Of a stretch of DNA of 34,144 bases, positions 24,029 to 32,310 are shown piece after piece; within the stretch, counting starts at the first letter, position 1; every line of letters begins with the position of its first letter. This DNA comes from M0108 sp937862735 (GTDB taxonomy: Bacteria > Pseudomonadota > Gammaproteobacteria > Chromatiales > Chromatiaceae): positions 1 to 34,144 of the forward strand of contig CALMDH010000096.1 in assembly GCA_937862735.1 (NCBI GenBank). The letters run 5' to 3'. Position numbers and translations under genes: made by a program. Below the pieces are notes generated by a model, which ran no database searches, had not been told where the DNA came from, and worked only from the letters and a program-made list of their open reading frames with translations.

Positions 24029-24448
24029 TCAGGCGTCGAGGTTGTCCAGGGCCTTCTGGAAGCGGTTGGCGTGGGAGCGTTCGGCCTTGGCCAGGGTCTC
24101 GAACCAGTCACCGATTTCTTCGAAGCCTTCATCCCGGGCGGTCTTGGCCATGCCGGGATACATGTCGGTGTACTCGTGCGTCTCACCGGCGATGGAGGCC
24201 TTGAGGTTGTCGCTGGTGCCGCCGATGGGCAGGCCGGTGGCGGGATCACCGGAGGCCTCGAGATATTCCAGGTGACCATGGGCATGCCCCGTCTCGCCCT
24301 CGGCCGTGGAGCGGAAGACGGCGGCAACGTCGTTGTAGCCCTCGACATCCGCCTTGGCGGCAAAGTAGAGGTAACGACGGTTGGCCTGGGATTCGCCGGC
24401 GAAGGCCTCCTTGAGGCACTGCTCGGTCTTGCTGCCTTTGAGTTCCAT
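24029..24448 (-). CDS. Rubrerythrin without rubredoxin domain
   Basis: This is a diiron ferritin-like protein of the rubrerythrin group, expected to reduce hydrogen peroxide. The 139 residues cover only the four-helix bundle. Diiron ligands are visible as E19, E52-x2-H55, E89 with E92, and E123-x2-H126. The usual C-terminal rubredoxin domain, with its two CxxC pairs, is missing, so electrons must come from another protein; the iron-sulfur protein encoded next is the obvious candidate (inference). The ATG at 24448 has a purine-rich GGAGG-like site a few bases ahead. The gene follows nuoN by about 100 bases in the same direction, and that gap shows no terminator. Confidence 0.93.
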   Translation of the reverse strand: MELKGSKTEQCLKEAFAGESQANRRYLYFAAKADVEGYNDVAAVFRSTAEGETGHAHGHLEYLEASGDPATGLPIGGTSDNLKASIAGETHEYTDMYPGMAKTARDEGFEEIGDWFETLAKAERSHANRFQKALDNLDA

Positions 24449-24552
24449 GAAGTTCCTCCAATGCGTGTTGTGGTGTTAGATGAACCGTGGGATCAGTTCG
24501 GGAATCAGCGGGCACTTGGCCATACCCACGTCGGTCAACCGGGCCAGTACCT

Positions 24553-25989
24553 TCAGCCCAGGGCGGCCTGGCAATAGGACAGCAGGGCCGCCGGAAAAAG
24601 ACCGAGCACGAGAATCGCCAGGCCATTGACGGAGAGGGCGATCCGCGCCCCGGCACCCACGACCAGGGGCTCCGTGGTCTCGGGCTTGTCGAAATAGATG
24701 AGCTTGACCACCCGCAGATAGTAGAAGGCCCCGATGACCGAGAAGAAGACGGCGATCAGGGCCAGCCACCAGAGGCCAATGCTGATGACCGCGTCCAGGA
24801 CCAGCAACTTGGCCATGAAGCCCACCGTCGGCGGCACCCCGGCCATGGAAAACATGATCAGGGTCATCATGGCGGCCTGCCAGCCATCCCGATCGTTGAG
24901 CCCTTTGAGGTCGTCCAGCAGTTCCACCTCATGGCCCTGGCGGCTCATGATCACCAGCAGGCCGAAACCACCGGCGGCCATTAGGGCGTAGACGATGGCG
25001 TAGAACATGGCGGCGGAAAAACCCTCCACCGTGCCCGCCAGGAGACCCAGGAAGATGAACCCGACATGGGAGATGGTGGAGTAGGCCAACATGCGCTTGA
25101 TGTTGGTCTGAGCGATGGCGACGAGGTTGCCCACCGCCAGGGAGACGACGGCGAGGATCACCAGCATCCCCTGCCAATCGGCGTGAAGCTGGCCGAGGCC
25201 GTCGACCAGAAGTCGGAAGGCCAGGGCAAAGGCCGCGATCTTGGGGGCGCTGCCCAGGAACAGGACCACCGGGTTGGGCGCGCCCTGATAGGTGTCGGGG
25301 ACCCACATGTGGAAGGGCACGGCGCCAAATTTAAAGCCGATACCGATGACGACGAAGACCAGGCCGAAGACCAGGACCTGATTGTCCGCCCCTTGCCAGG
25401 CGACCGCCCGGGCCACGGCCCCCAGTTCCAGCGAGCCGGTGGCGCCGTAGAGCATGGAGAGGCCGTAGAGGAGCAGACCCGAGCCCAGGGCCCCCAGGAC
25501 GAAATACTTCATGGCCGCCTCGGCGCCACTCGGGCTGTCGCGGTTGAAGGCCACCAGGGCGTAGAGCGACAGGGCCAGGAGTTCCAGGCCAAGATAGAGG
25601 GTCATGAAGCTGTTGGCCGAGACCATGACCATCATGCCCAGGACCGCGGTCAGGGTCAGGACATAGTACTCACCGACCAGCATCCGCCGTTCCTGCAGGT
25701 AGTCCTTGGCGTAGACGAAGGAGAGCAGGCTCACACCCAGGATCGCGATCTTGAGCAAGTCGCTCATGGGATCACGCACATAGGTCCCGCCCAGCACGAT
25801 CTCCCGCGCACCGCCGCCCACCACCCCGGTAAGGCCGATGACCGCCAGCAGGCCAAATACGGCGATGACGTGGTTCTTGCCCTTGTCATCTTCCTTAAGC
25901 CAGAGGTCCACCAGCAACAGAATGCTGGCCAGCACCAGGACGGCGATCTCCGGGATCAGGGGGAGCAGTTGGGCAGAGTCGAAGGTCAT
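24553..25989 (-). CDS. nuoN: NADH-quinone oxidoreductase subunit N
   Basis: NuoN is one of three antiporter-like proton-pumping subunits in the membrane arm of complex I. The 478-residue protein is almost all hydrophobic helices (about 14) and keeps the conserved Glu in LYLGLELLALSLYAL, the Lys ahead of FGAVPFHMWVPDTYQGAP, and a later Lys in SAPKIAAFALAF. It is the last nuo gene, 71 bases after nuoM. Length is normal. Confidence 0.96.
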   Translation of the reverse strand: MTFDSAQLLPLIPEIAVLVLASILLLVDLWLKEDDKGKNHVIAVFGLLAVIGLTGVVGGGAREIVLGGTYVRDPMSDLLKIAILGVSLLSFVYAKDYLQERRMLVGEYYVLTLTAVLGMMVMVSANSFMTLYLGLELLALSLYALVAFNRDSPSGAEAAMKYFVLGALGSGLLLYGLSMLYGATGSLELGAVARAVAWQGADNQVLVFGLVFVVIGIGFKFGAVPFHMWVPDTYQGAPNPVVLFLGSAPKIAAFALAFRLLVDGLGQLHADWQGMLVILAVVSLAVGNLVAIAQTNIKRMLAYSTISHVGFIFLGLLAGTVEGFSAAMFYAIVYALMAAGGFGLLVIMSRQGHEVELLDDLKGLNDRDGWQAAMMTLIMFSMAGVPPTVGFMAKLLVLDAVISIGLWWLALIAVFFSVIGAFYYLRVVKLIYFDKPETTEPLVVGAGARIALSVNGLAILVLGLFPAALLSYCQAALG

Positions 25990-26060
25990 GCTGATCTTCC
26001 GCGGTCGGGGGGCGCCGCCCTCAGGCGAGGCCCCAGGCTAAAATCGTGGCCAGATGCTGA

Positions 26061-27608
26061 TCAGGGCAGGGCCGCGACGGCCGCCGGGGCCGCCGCGAGT
26101 TTGGATACCGTGATGTGTTGCGCCAGGTGCTGGATGCTGGCATCCATGACCTCCACTAAGGGCCCGGGCCAGACGCCCAGGGCCAGCACGGCGACCGCCA
26201 GGGTACCCAGGACCAGGAGTTCCCGCCCATTGGCGTCCCGCAGACTGGCGACCTTATCGCTGGTCACGGGACCATAGACGACCCGCTTGACCATCCACAG
26301 GGTATAGGCCGCGCCCAGGATCAGGGTGGTGGCGGCCAGAAAGGCATACCAGAAATCGGCCTGGAAGCTGGCCAGGATCACCATGAACTCACCGACGAAA
26401 CCCGAGGTGCCCGGCAGGCCGGCGTTGGCCATGGCAAAGAAGACCATCAGGGCGCCGAAGATCGGCATGGTGTGGATGACGCCACCGTAAGCGGAAATCT
26501 CCCGGGAGTGAAGACGATCATAGAGCACCCCCACGCACAGGAACATGGCCGCCGAGATAAAGCCGTGGGAGACCATCTGCACCATGCCCCCCGCCATGCC
26601 CAGGACGACCCCGCCCTCGGCCGCGGGCCGATTGAAAATGGCGAAGGCGATGAAGAAGCCCAGGGTGACGAAGCCCATGTGGGCGATCGAGGAGTAGGCG
26701 ATCAGCTTCTTCATGTCCTGCTGTACCAGGGCGACGAAGCCGATGTAAACCACGGCGATGAGGGACATGGTGATCACCAGCCAGTCCAGGGTGGCGCTGG
26801 CGTCCGGGGTGATGGGCAGGCTGAAGCGCAGGAATCCGTAACCACCGATCTTGAGCATGATGGCCGCCAGGATCACCGAGCCCCCGGTCGGGGCCTCCAC
26901 GTGGGCGTCCGGCAACCAGGTATGCACGGGCCACATGGGAACCTTGACGGCGAAGGCAGCCAGGAAGGCCAGGAAGATCCAGACTTGCTCGGTGAGGCTT
27001 AGCGGCAATTGCTGGAAATCCAGGATGCTGTACGAGCCCGATTTGAAGTACATGTAGATCAGGGCGACCAGCATGAACACCGAGCCGAAGAAGGTGTAAA
27101 GGAAAAACTTGATGGTGGCGTAGACCCGATTGGGCCCACCCCAGACCCCGATGATGATGAACATCGGGATCAGCATGGCCTCCCAGAAGACGTAGAAGAG
27201 CACCGCGTCCAGGGCCGAGAAGACCCCGACCATGACCCCTTCCATGATCAGGAAGGCCGCCAGGTACTGGGAGGGCTTGTAGTGGATGACCTCCCAGCCG
27301 GCAATCACCACCAGGATGGTGATGAAGGTGGTGAGGACGATCAGGGGCATGGAGATTCCGTCCACGCCCAGGTGGTACCAGGCATTGATGCCCGGGATCC
27401 AGGCGCTACGCTCCACGAACTGCATCTGGGCCGTGCCGGTCTCGAATCCCGTCCAGAGCAGCAGACTGACGAGGAAGGTCAGGATCGAGAACCCCAGGGC
27501 CGTCCAGCGGGTGATGCCGGGGGCCTTATCGCCGCTGGCCAGCACTACCAGGCCGCCGATGATCGGGAGCCAGATGCTCAGCGACAGAACCGGAATTGCG
27601 GATTGCAT
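26061..27608 (-). CDS. nuoM: NADH-quinone oxidoreductase subunit M
   Basis: NuoM is the middle antiporter-like subunit of complex I. The 515-residue protein has about 14 membrane helices, the conserved Glu in FYVFWEAMLIPMF, and the Lys and trans-membrane motif KVPMWPVHTWLPDAHVEAP. Start ATG at 27608, 22 bases after the nuoL stop. Nothing unusual was seen. Confidence 0.96.
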   Translation of the reverse strand: MQSAIPVLSLSIWLPIIGGLVVLASGDKAPGITRWTALGFSILTFLVSLLLWTGFETGTAQMQFVERSAWIPGINAWYHLGVDGISMPLIVLTTFITILVVIAGWEVIHYKPSQYLAAFLIMEGVMVGVFSALDAVLFYVFWEAMLIPMFIIIGVWGGPNRVYATIKFFLYTFFGSVFMLVALIYMYFKSGSYSILDFQQLPLSLTEQVWIFLAFLAAFAVKVPMWPVHTWLPDAHVEAPTGGSVILAAIMLKIGGYGFLRFSLPITPDASATLDWLVITMSLIAVVYIGFVALVQQDMKKLIAYSSIAHMGFVTLGFFIAFAIFNRPAAEGGVVLGMAGGMVQMVSHGFISAAMFLCVGVLYDRLHSREISAYGGVIHTMPIFGALMVFFAMANAGLPGTSGFVGEFMVILASFQADFWYAFLAATTLILGAAYTLWMVKRVVYGPVTSDKVASLRDANGRELLVLGTLAVAVLALGVWPGPLVEVMDASIQHLAQHITVSKLAAAPAAVAALP

Positions 27609-27630
27609 GCTCGTCCGTACCCCTCGGCAA

Positions 27631-29619
27631 TCAGAAGGTCACGAAGACCGTCAGCAGGACCACCAGCCCCAGAATCATGGCGATGGCGTAGTGATAGAGG
27701 TAGCCGGTCTGGATATAGCGCAGGCGTTCCGCTATCCAGCCCACCCCCTGGGCGGAGCCGTTGATGAGGGTGCCATCGATAACCCGCTGGTCACCGGTCT
27801 TCCAGAACAGCTTGCCCAGACCCCGGCTCCCCCCGGCGAAGAGGGCCATATTGAACTGGTCGAAACCATACTTGTTGTCCAGGATGCGGTAGAGGGTACC
27901 GAAGCGTGCCATCAGGTAGCCGGCGATCTCCGGTTTCATCATGTAGATGTACCAGGCCAGGGCCAGACCACCCATCGCCAGCCAGAAGGGGGGGGCGAGG
28001 AGTCCGTGCAGGACGAAACCGGCCTGACCGTGATAACCCGCCCCCATCTGCGCCAGGACGTCATGGTGTGGGGCGACCAGGATCACCCCCTTGAACCAGT
28101 CACCGAAGAGGATCGACTCCACCGTCAGCCAGCCGATGAACACCGAGGGGATGGCCAGCAACACCAGGGGCACCCACACCACCGCCGGGGTCTCGTGGAG
28201 GTGATGACGCGTGTGCTCGTCCATGCGCTCCCGACCATGGAAGACCAGGAAATAGAGCCGGAAGCTGTAGAGGGCGGTGACGAAGACCCCCAGGGTCAGG
28301 AGGACGCTGGCGTACCCCGCCCCGCCCACCTGCGACAGATGTACGGCCTCGATGATGGCATCCTTGGAGAAAAAGCCCGAGAAACCCGGGAAGCCGATCA
28401 GGGCCAGGGAGCCCAGCAAGAAGGTGATCCAGGTGATCGGCAGGTATTTGCGCAGGCCACCCATGTTGCGGATGTCCTGATCATGGTGCATGGCGATGAT
28501 GACCGAACCCGCCGCCAGGAACAGCAAGGCCTTGAAAAAGGCATGGGTCATGAGATGGAAGATACCCGCCGCGTAGGCCGAGGCCCCCAGGGCGGTGATC
28601 ATGTAGCCAAGCTGGGACAGGGTGGAATAGGCCACCACCCGCTTGATGTCGTTCTGCACCAATCCGATCAGCCCCATGAAAAAGGCCGTGGTGGCGCCGA
28701 TGACCATGATGAAGCCCAGGGCCGTCTCCGACAGTTCGTACAGCGGCGACATCCGCGCCACCATGAAGATACCGGCGGTTACCATGGTGGCGGCATGGAT
28801 CAGGGCCGAGATGGGCGTGGGGCCTTCCATGGAGTCTGGCAACCAGACGTGCAGGGGCACCTGGGCGGACTTGCCCATGGCGCCGATGAACAACAGCACG
28901 CCAATGGTCGTCATCAGGGACCAGGTGGTGTCCCCCCAGACCTGAATCTGGACCTGGGCCAGTTGCGGCGCCAGGGCGAAGACCTCACGGTAATCCAGGG
29001 AGTGAAAATACATGGCCACGGCGGCGATGCCGAGGATGAAGCCGAAGTCGCCCACCCGGTTGACCAGGAAGGCCTTGAGATTGGCGAAGATGGCCGACTC
29101 ACGCACCGACCAGAAGCCGATGAGCAGATAGGACACCAGTCCGACCGCCTCCCAGCCGAAGAACAACTGGAGGAAGTTGTTCGACATCACCAGCATCAGC
29201 ATGGAGAAGGTGAACAGGGAGATATAGCTGAAGAACCGCTGGTAGCCGTTCTTGCCGGCCAGGGACTCCTTGGGCCAGTTGTGCTCGTCGTCCGCCATGT
29301 AGCCGATGGTGTAGATATGCACCATCAGCGAGACGAAGGTCACCACCGCCATCATCAGGGCCGTGAGTTGATCGACCAGGAAGCCGATCTCGAACTGGAT
29401 GCCACCGCTGACCATCCAGGTGTAGACGGCCCCGTCGAAGACCTCCAGGCTGCCGTCCACGAAGCCCTTGAGGACATAGAGCGACAGCAGGCAGGACAGA
29501 CCCACCCCGAGGATCGTCACCCAATGGGCCCCCGCCCGCCCGATCCGGCCCCCGAGGAACCCGGCGACGATAGAGCCCAGCAGGGGCGCGAGGACGATAG
29601 TCAGGTAGATATTTTCCAT
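27631..29619 (-). CDS. nuoL: NADH-quinone oxidoreductase subunit L
   Basis: NuoL is the distal antiporter-like subunit of complex I. It ends in the long lateral helix that runs along the membrane arm. The 662-residue protein has the Glu in LFFGWEAVGLVSYLLIGFW, the Lys-containing GKSAQVPLHVWLPDSMEGPTP, and a hydrophobic final anchor after the lateral helix. Start ATG at 29619. The gap of 112 bases to nuoK is the longest within the operon and shows no gene. Confidence 0.96.
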   Translation of the reverse strand: MENIYLTIVLAPLLGSIVAGFLGGRIGRAGAHWVTILGVGLSCLLSLYVLKGFVDGSLEVFDGAVYTWMVSGGIQFEIGFLVDQLTALMMAVVTFVSLMVHIYTIGYMADDEHNWPKESLAGKNGYQRFFSYISLFTFSMLMLVMSNNFLQLFFGWEAVGLVSYLLIGFWSVRESAIFANLKAFLVNRVGDFGFILGIAAVAMYFHSLDYREVFALAPQLAQVQIQVWGDTTWSLMTTIGVLLFIGAMGKSAQVPLHVWLPDSMEGPTPISALIHAATMVTAGIFMVARMSPLYELSETALGFIMVIGATTAFFMGLIGLVQNDIKRVVAYSTLSQLGYMITALGASAYAAGIFHLMTHAFFKALLFLAAGSVIIAMHHDQDIRNMGGLRKYLPITWITFLLGSLALIGFPGFSGFFSKDAIIEAVHLSQVGGAGYASVLLTLGVFVTALYSFRLYFLVFHGRERMDEHTRHHLHETPAVVWVPLVLLAIPSVFIGWLTVESILFGDWFKGVILVAPHHDVLAQMGAGYHGQAGFVLHGLLAPPFWLAMGGLALAWYIYMMKPEIAGYLMARFGTLYRILDNKYGFDQFNMALFAGGSRGLGKLFWKTGDQRVIDGTLINGSAQGVGWIAERLRYIQTGYLYHYAIAMILGLVVLLTVFVTF

Positions 29620-29731
29620 CAGCGGTTGTGCTCTTTCAGCGGCTCTGTCAGCTTGGTGGCGCTGGAAATCTGTCAGGTAGGGGGACGACCACCAGGAGGG
29701 GGGCCCTGACCTCCGCCCCGCCCTGCTCCCG

Positions 29732-30037
29732 TCAGCCCTTCAAGGCGTCCAGATCCTCGACATCGATGGTACGGCGGTTGCGGAAGAGGACCACGAGGAT
29801 GGCCAGGCCGATCGCGGCCTCTGCCGCGGCGACGGTCAGAATGAAGAAGACGAAGACCTGCCCCCCCATGTCGCCCAGGAAATGGGAAAAGGCGATGAAA
29901 TTGGTGTTGACCGCCAGCAGCATCAGTTCGATGCACATCAGCAGCACGATCAGGTTTTTACGATTGATGAAGATCCCGGCAACGCTGATGGCGAAAAGAA
30001 TGCCACCCAGCATCAGGTAATCGGAAAGCTCGATCAT
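29732..30037 (-). CDS. nuoK: NADH-quinone oxidoreductase subunit K
   Basis: NuoK is a 101-residue subunit of three membrane helices in the proton path of complex I. The conserved Glu in LIVLLMCIELMLLAVN is present, and a second acidic-helix region follows (AAAEAAIGLAILVVL). The start is the ATG at 30037, which overlaps the nuoJ stop as ATGA. The open frame continues far upstream, but that part is a shadow of nuoJ. Confidence 0.96.
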   Translation of the reverse strand: MIELSDYLMLGGILFAISVAGIFINRKNLIVLLMCIELMLLAVNTNFIAFSHFLGDMGGQVFVFFILTVAAAEAAIGLAILVVLFRNRRTIDVEDLDALKG

Positions 30038-30687
30038 GCCTCGTCCTCCCGGCCTGGGGTGGGGGTAGCGGTGGGTGGCACCCGCCGGGGCTCCGGCGGC
30101 ACGCGGATCAACTGGACGCGATCCGGACCCTTGCGGACATAGACCTGCTGCGAGGGGTCGAGGTACTTGGTGTCGGGTCGATGGCGCAGGGTCAGGCGAA
30201 TGGCGGCGACGATGGCCACCAGCAGGATGACGGCGGCGATCTCGAAGGGATAGAGGTAGGTGCTGTAGAGCAACAGGCCCAGTTCGCGGGTGTTGCTGTA
30301 GTCGGGGCCCTGGGGCGCCGGATTGGGGAAGGATTCCCCCCCGAAGTTGCCGGGTCCGACCACGAGGAAGATCTCCACCAGCATGATGGCGCCCACCACC
30401 AGCGCCAGGGGCAGGTGGCGGATGAACTGGGCCTTGAGGGTGGCGATATCCACGTCCAGCATCATGATGACGAAGAGGAAGAGGACCAGCACGGCGCCGA
30501 CGTAGACCAGGACCAGGCTGATGGCGAGGAATTCGGCCTCCATCAGCATCCACAGCATGGCGCTGGAGACAAAGGCGACCACCAGGAACAGGACGGCATG
30601 CACCGGGTTGCGGCGGGTGACCACCATGCCAGCGGCGGCGATCAGCGTGGCCGCCAGGACATAGAAGAGAAACTTTTCAAAGCCCAT
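30034..30687 (-). CDS. nuoJ: NADH-quinone oxidoreductase subunit J
   Basis: NuoJ is a five-helix membrane subunit of complex I. The first 165 or so of 217 residues match the family: FYVLAATLIAAAGMVVTRRNPVHAVLFLV, EAEFLAISLVLVYVGAVLVLFLFVIMML and later membrane helices. After the last helix a soluble tail of about 45 residues, rich in Pro and Arg, extends into the cytoplasm. Start ATG at 30687; it couples to nuoK by ATGA. Confidence 0.95.
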   Translation of the reverse strand: MGFEKFLFYVLAATLIAAAGMVVTRRNPVHAVLFLVVAFVSSAMLWMLMEAEFLAISLVLVYVGAVLVLFLFVIMMLDVDIATLKAQFIRHLPLALVVGAIMLVEIFLVVGPGNFGGESFPNPAPQGPDYSNTRELGLLLYSTYLYPFEIAAVILLVAIVAAIRLTLRHRPDTKYLDPSQQVYVRKGPDRVQLIRVPPEPRRVPPTATPTPGREDEA

Positions 30688-30753
30688 GTCGTGGTCCTGT
30701 CCGGATTTGGGTGAGCGCGAGCGAGGTGTCTTGACCTGGTTGCGGGCAAGGGC

Positions 30754-31245
30754 CTAGCGGTAGGGGGCATCCGCCGCCCGGGCGGCCGCGATCTCGGCCT
30801 CGTACTGGTCGCCGATCGCCAGCAACCGCTCCTTGGTCATGATGTGCTCGCCCCGCTGCTCGAAGCAGTACTCGTAACAACTGGTCTCGACGATGGAATC
30901 GACGGGGCAGGACTCCTCGCAGAAACCGCAGTAGATGCACTTGAAGAGGTCGATGTCGTAACGGGTGGTGCGGCGACTGCCATCGGCGCGGGGCTCGGCC
31001 TCGATGGTGATGGCCAGGGCCGGGCAGGTCGCCTCGCACAACTTGCAGGCGATACAGCGCTCCTCGCCGTTCTCATAGCGACGCAGGGCGTGCAGGCCGC
31101 GAAAACGCGGAGAGAGCGGGGCCTTCTCTTCCGGGTACTGGACCGTGAACTTGGTCTTGAACAGGTAGCGACCGGTGACGCTAAGCCCCTGGAAGAGTTC
31201 CAGCAGCAGCAGGCTCCGCAGATAGTCGCGCATGGTTTGCAGCAT
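30754..31245 (-). CDS. nuoI: NADH-quinone oxidoreductase subunit I
   Basis: NuoI carries the N6a and N6b [4Fe-4S] clusters that pass electrons towards the quinone site. The 163-residue protein has an amphipathic N-terminal helix and two ferredoxin motifs with Cys 64, 67, 70, 74 and Cys 103, 106, 109, 113. The adjoining sequences PALAITIEAEPR and SCPVDSIVET are typical. Start ATG at 31245, 16 bases after nuoH. Confidence 0.96.
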   Translation of the reverse strand: MLQTMRDYLRSLLLLELFQGLSVTGRYLFKTKFTVQYPEEKAPLSPRFRGLHALRRYENGEERCIACKLCEATCPALAITIEAEPRADGSRRTTRYDIDLFKCIYCGFCEESCPVDSIVETSCYEYCFEQRGEHIMTKERLLAIGDQYEAEIAAARAADAPYR

Positions 31246-31261
31246 GGCTCGTTACCCGACC

Positions 31262-32296
31262 TTAGGCCGACCACCAGGGCGGCAGCTTGAACACGACCGC
31301 AAGCCCAACCACCAGGATCCAGACGATGGTGATCGGTATGAAGACCTTCCAGCCCAGGCGCATGATCTGGTCATAGCGGTAGCGGGGGAAGGTGGCGCGG
31401 AACCAGAGGAAGAGGAACATGAAGAGGAAGGTCTTGAGCAGCAACCAGTGGAAGCCGCTATCGAGGGGAAAGACGCCCGCCACCCAGGCCGCCGGCAGGG
31501 GCGTCAGCCAGCCGCCGAGGAACATGGTCGCCGACAGGGCGGAAATCAGGATCATGTTGGCATATTCGCCGAGGAAGAAGACGGCGAAGGTCATGCCCGA
31601 GTATTCCACGTGGAAGCCCGCCACGATCTCCGACTCGCCCTCGGCGACGTCGAAGGGCGCGCGGTTGGTCTCGGCGAGGCCGGAGATGAAATAGATCAGG
31701 AACAGGGGCAACAGGGGCAGCCAGAACCAGGTGAAGAGGTTGCCTTCCTGAGCCCTGACGATATCCCCCAGGTTGAGGCTGCCAGCGGCCACCAGGACCC
31801 CGACCAAGGCGAAGCCCATGGCAATTTCATAGGCGACGATCTGGGCCCCGGAGCGCATGGCACCAAGCAGGGCATACTTGGAATTGGAGGCCCAGCCGGC
31901 GATGATGACGCCGTAGACGCCCAGGGAGGTCAGGGCCAGGATGTAGAGCAGGCCGGCGTCGATGTCCGCCAGGACCAGGTTCTCGTCGAAGGGAAAGACC
32001 GCCCAGGCCGCCAGGGCCGGGGCCAGGGTCAGCAGCGGGGCGATGATGAACAGGGTCTTGTCCGCCCGGGTGGGGAGGATGATCTCCTTGAACATCAGCT
32101 TGACGGCGTCGGCAATCGGCTGGAGCAGACCCCGGGGCCCGACCCGGTTGGGGCCGATGCGGATCTGCATGTAGCCGATGATCTTGCGCTCCGCCAGGGT
32201 GTAATAAGCCACCAGGCCCATTAGCGGGGCGAGGATCACCACGATCTTCACCAGGATCCGGATCACCTCCGGCAGGGAATTCCAGAGCTCAATCAT
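31262..32296 (-). CDS. nuoH: NADH-quinone oxidoreductase subunit H
   Basis: NuoH forms much of the quinone-binding chamber where the peripheral and membrane arms meet. The 344-residue protein has eight predicted membrane helices and the signature loops RIGPNRVGPRGLLQP, SKYALLGAMRSGAQIVAYEI and ETNRAPFDVAEGESEIVAGFHVEY (quoted in parts; acidic quinone-loop residues kept). Start ATG at 32296, 14 bases after the nuoG stop. Confidence 0.96.
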   Translation of the reverse strand: MIELWNSLPEVIRILVKIVVILAPLMGLVAYYTLAERKIIGYMQIRIGPNRVGPRGLLQPIADAVKLMFKEIILPTRADKTLFIIAPLLTLAPALAAWAVFPFDENLVLADIDAGLLYILALTSLGVYGVIIAGWASNSKYALLGAMRSGAQIVAYEIAMGFALVGVLVAAGSLNLGDIVRAQEGNLFTWFWLPLLPLFLIYFISGLAETNRAPFDVAEGESEIVAGFHVEYSGMTFAVFFLGEYANMILISALSATMFLGGWLTPLPAAWVAGVFPLDSGFHWLLLKTFLFMFLFLWFRATFPRYRYDQIMRLGWKVFIPITIVWILVVGLAVVFKLPPWWSA

Positions 32297-32310
32297 GGGT
32301 CACTCCGCCC

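Noticed and set aside
24476..24769. 97-codon minus-strand frame across the nuoN end and the following gap
   Set aside because: Most of it is a shadow of nuoN; the final 25 residues past the nuoN stop have no independent start with a ribosome site.
27286..29709. Long open frame (807 codons) opposite nuoL and nuoM
   Set aside because: It spans two convincing nuo genes on the other strand and has a low-complexity, domain-free product.
30038..30553. Upstream extension of the nuoK frame
   Set aside because: It is out of frame within nuoJ and Arg/Pro/Gly-rich; NuoK starts at 30037 with the ATGA overlap.
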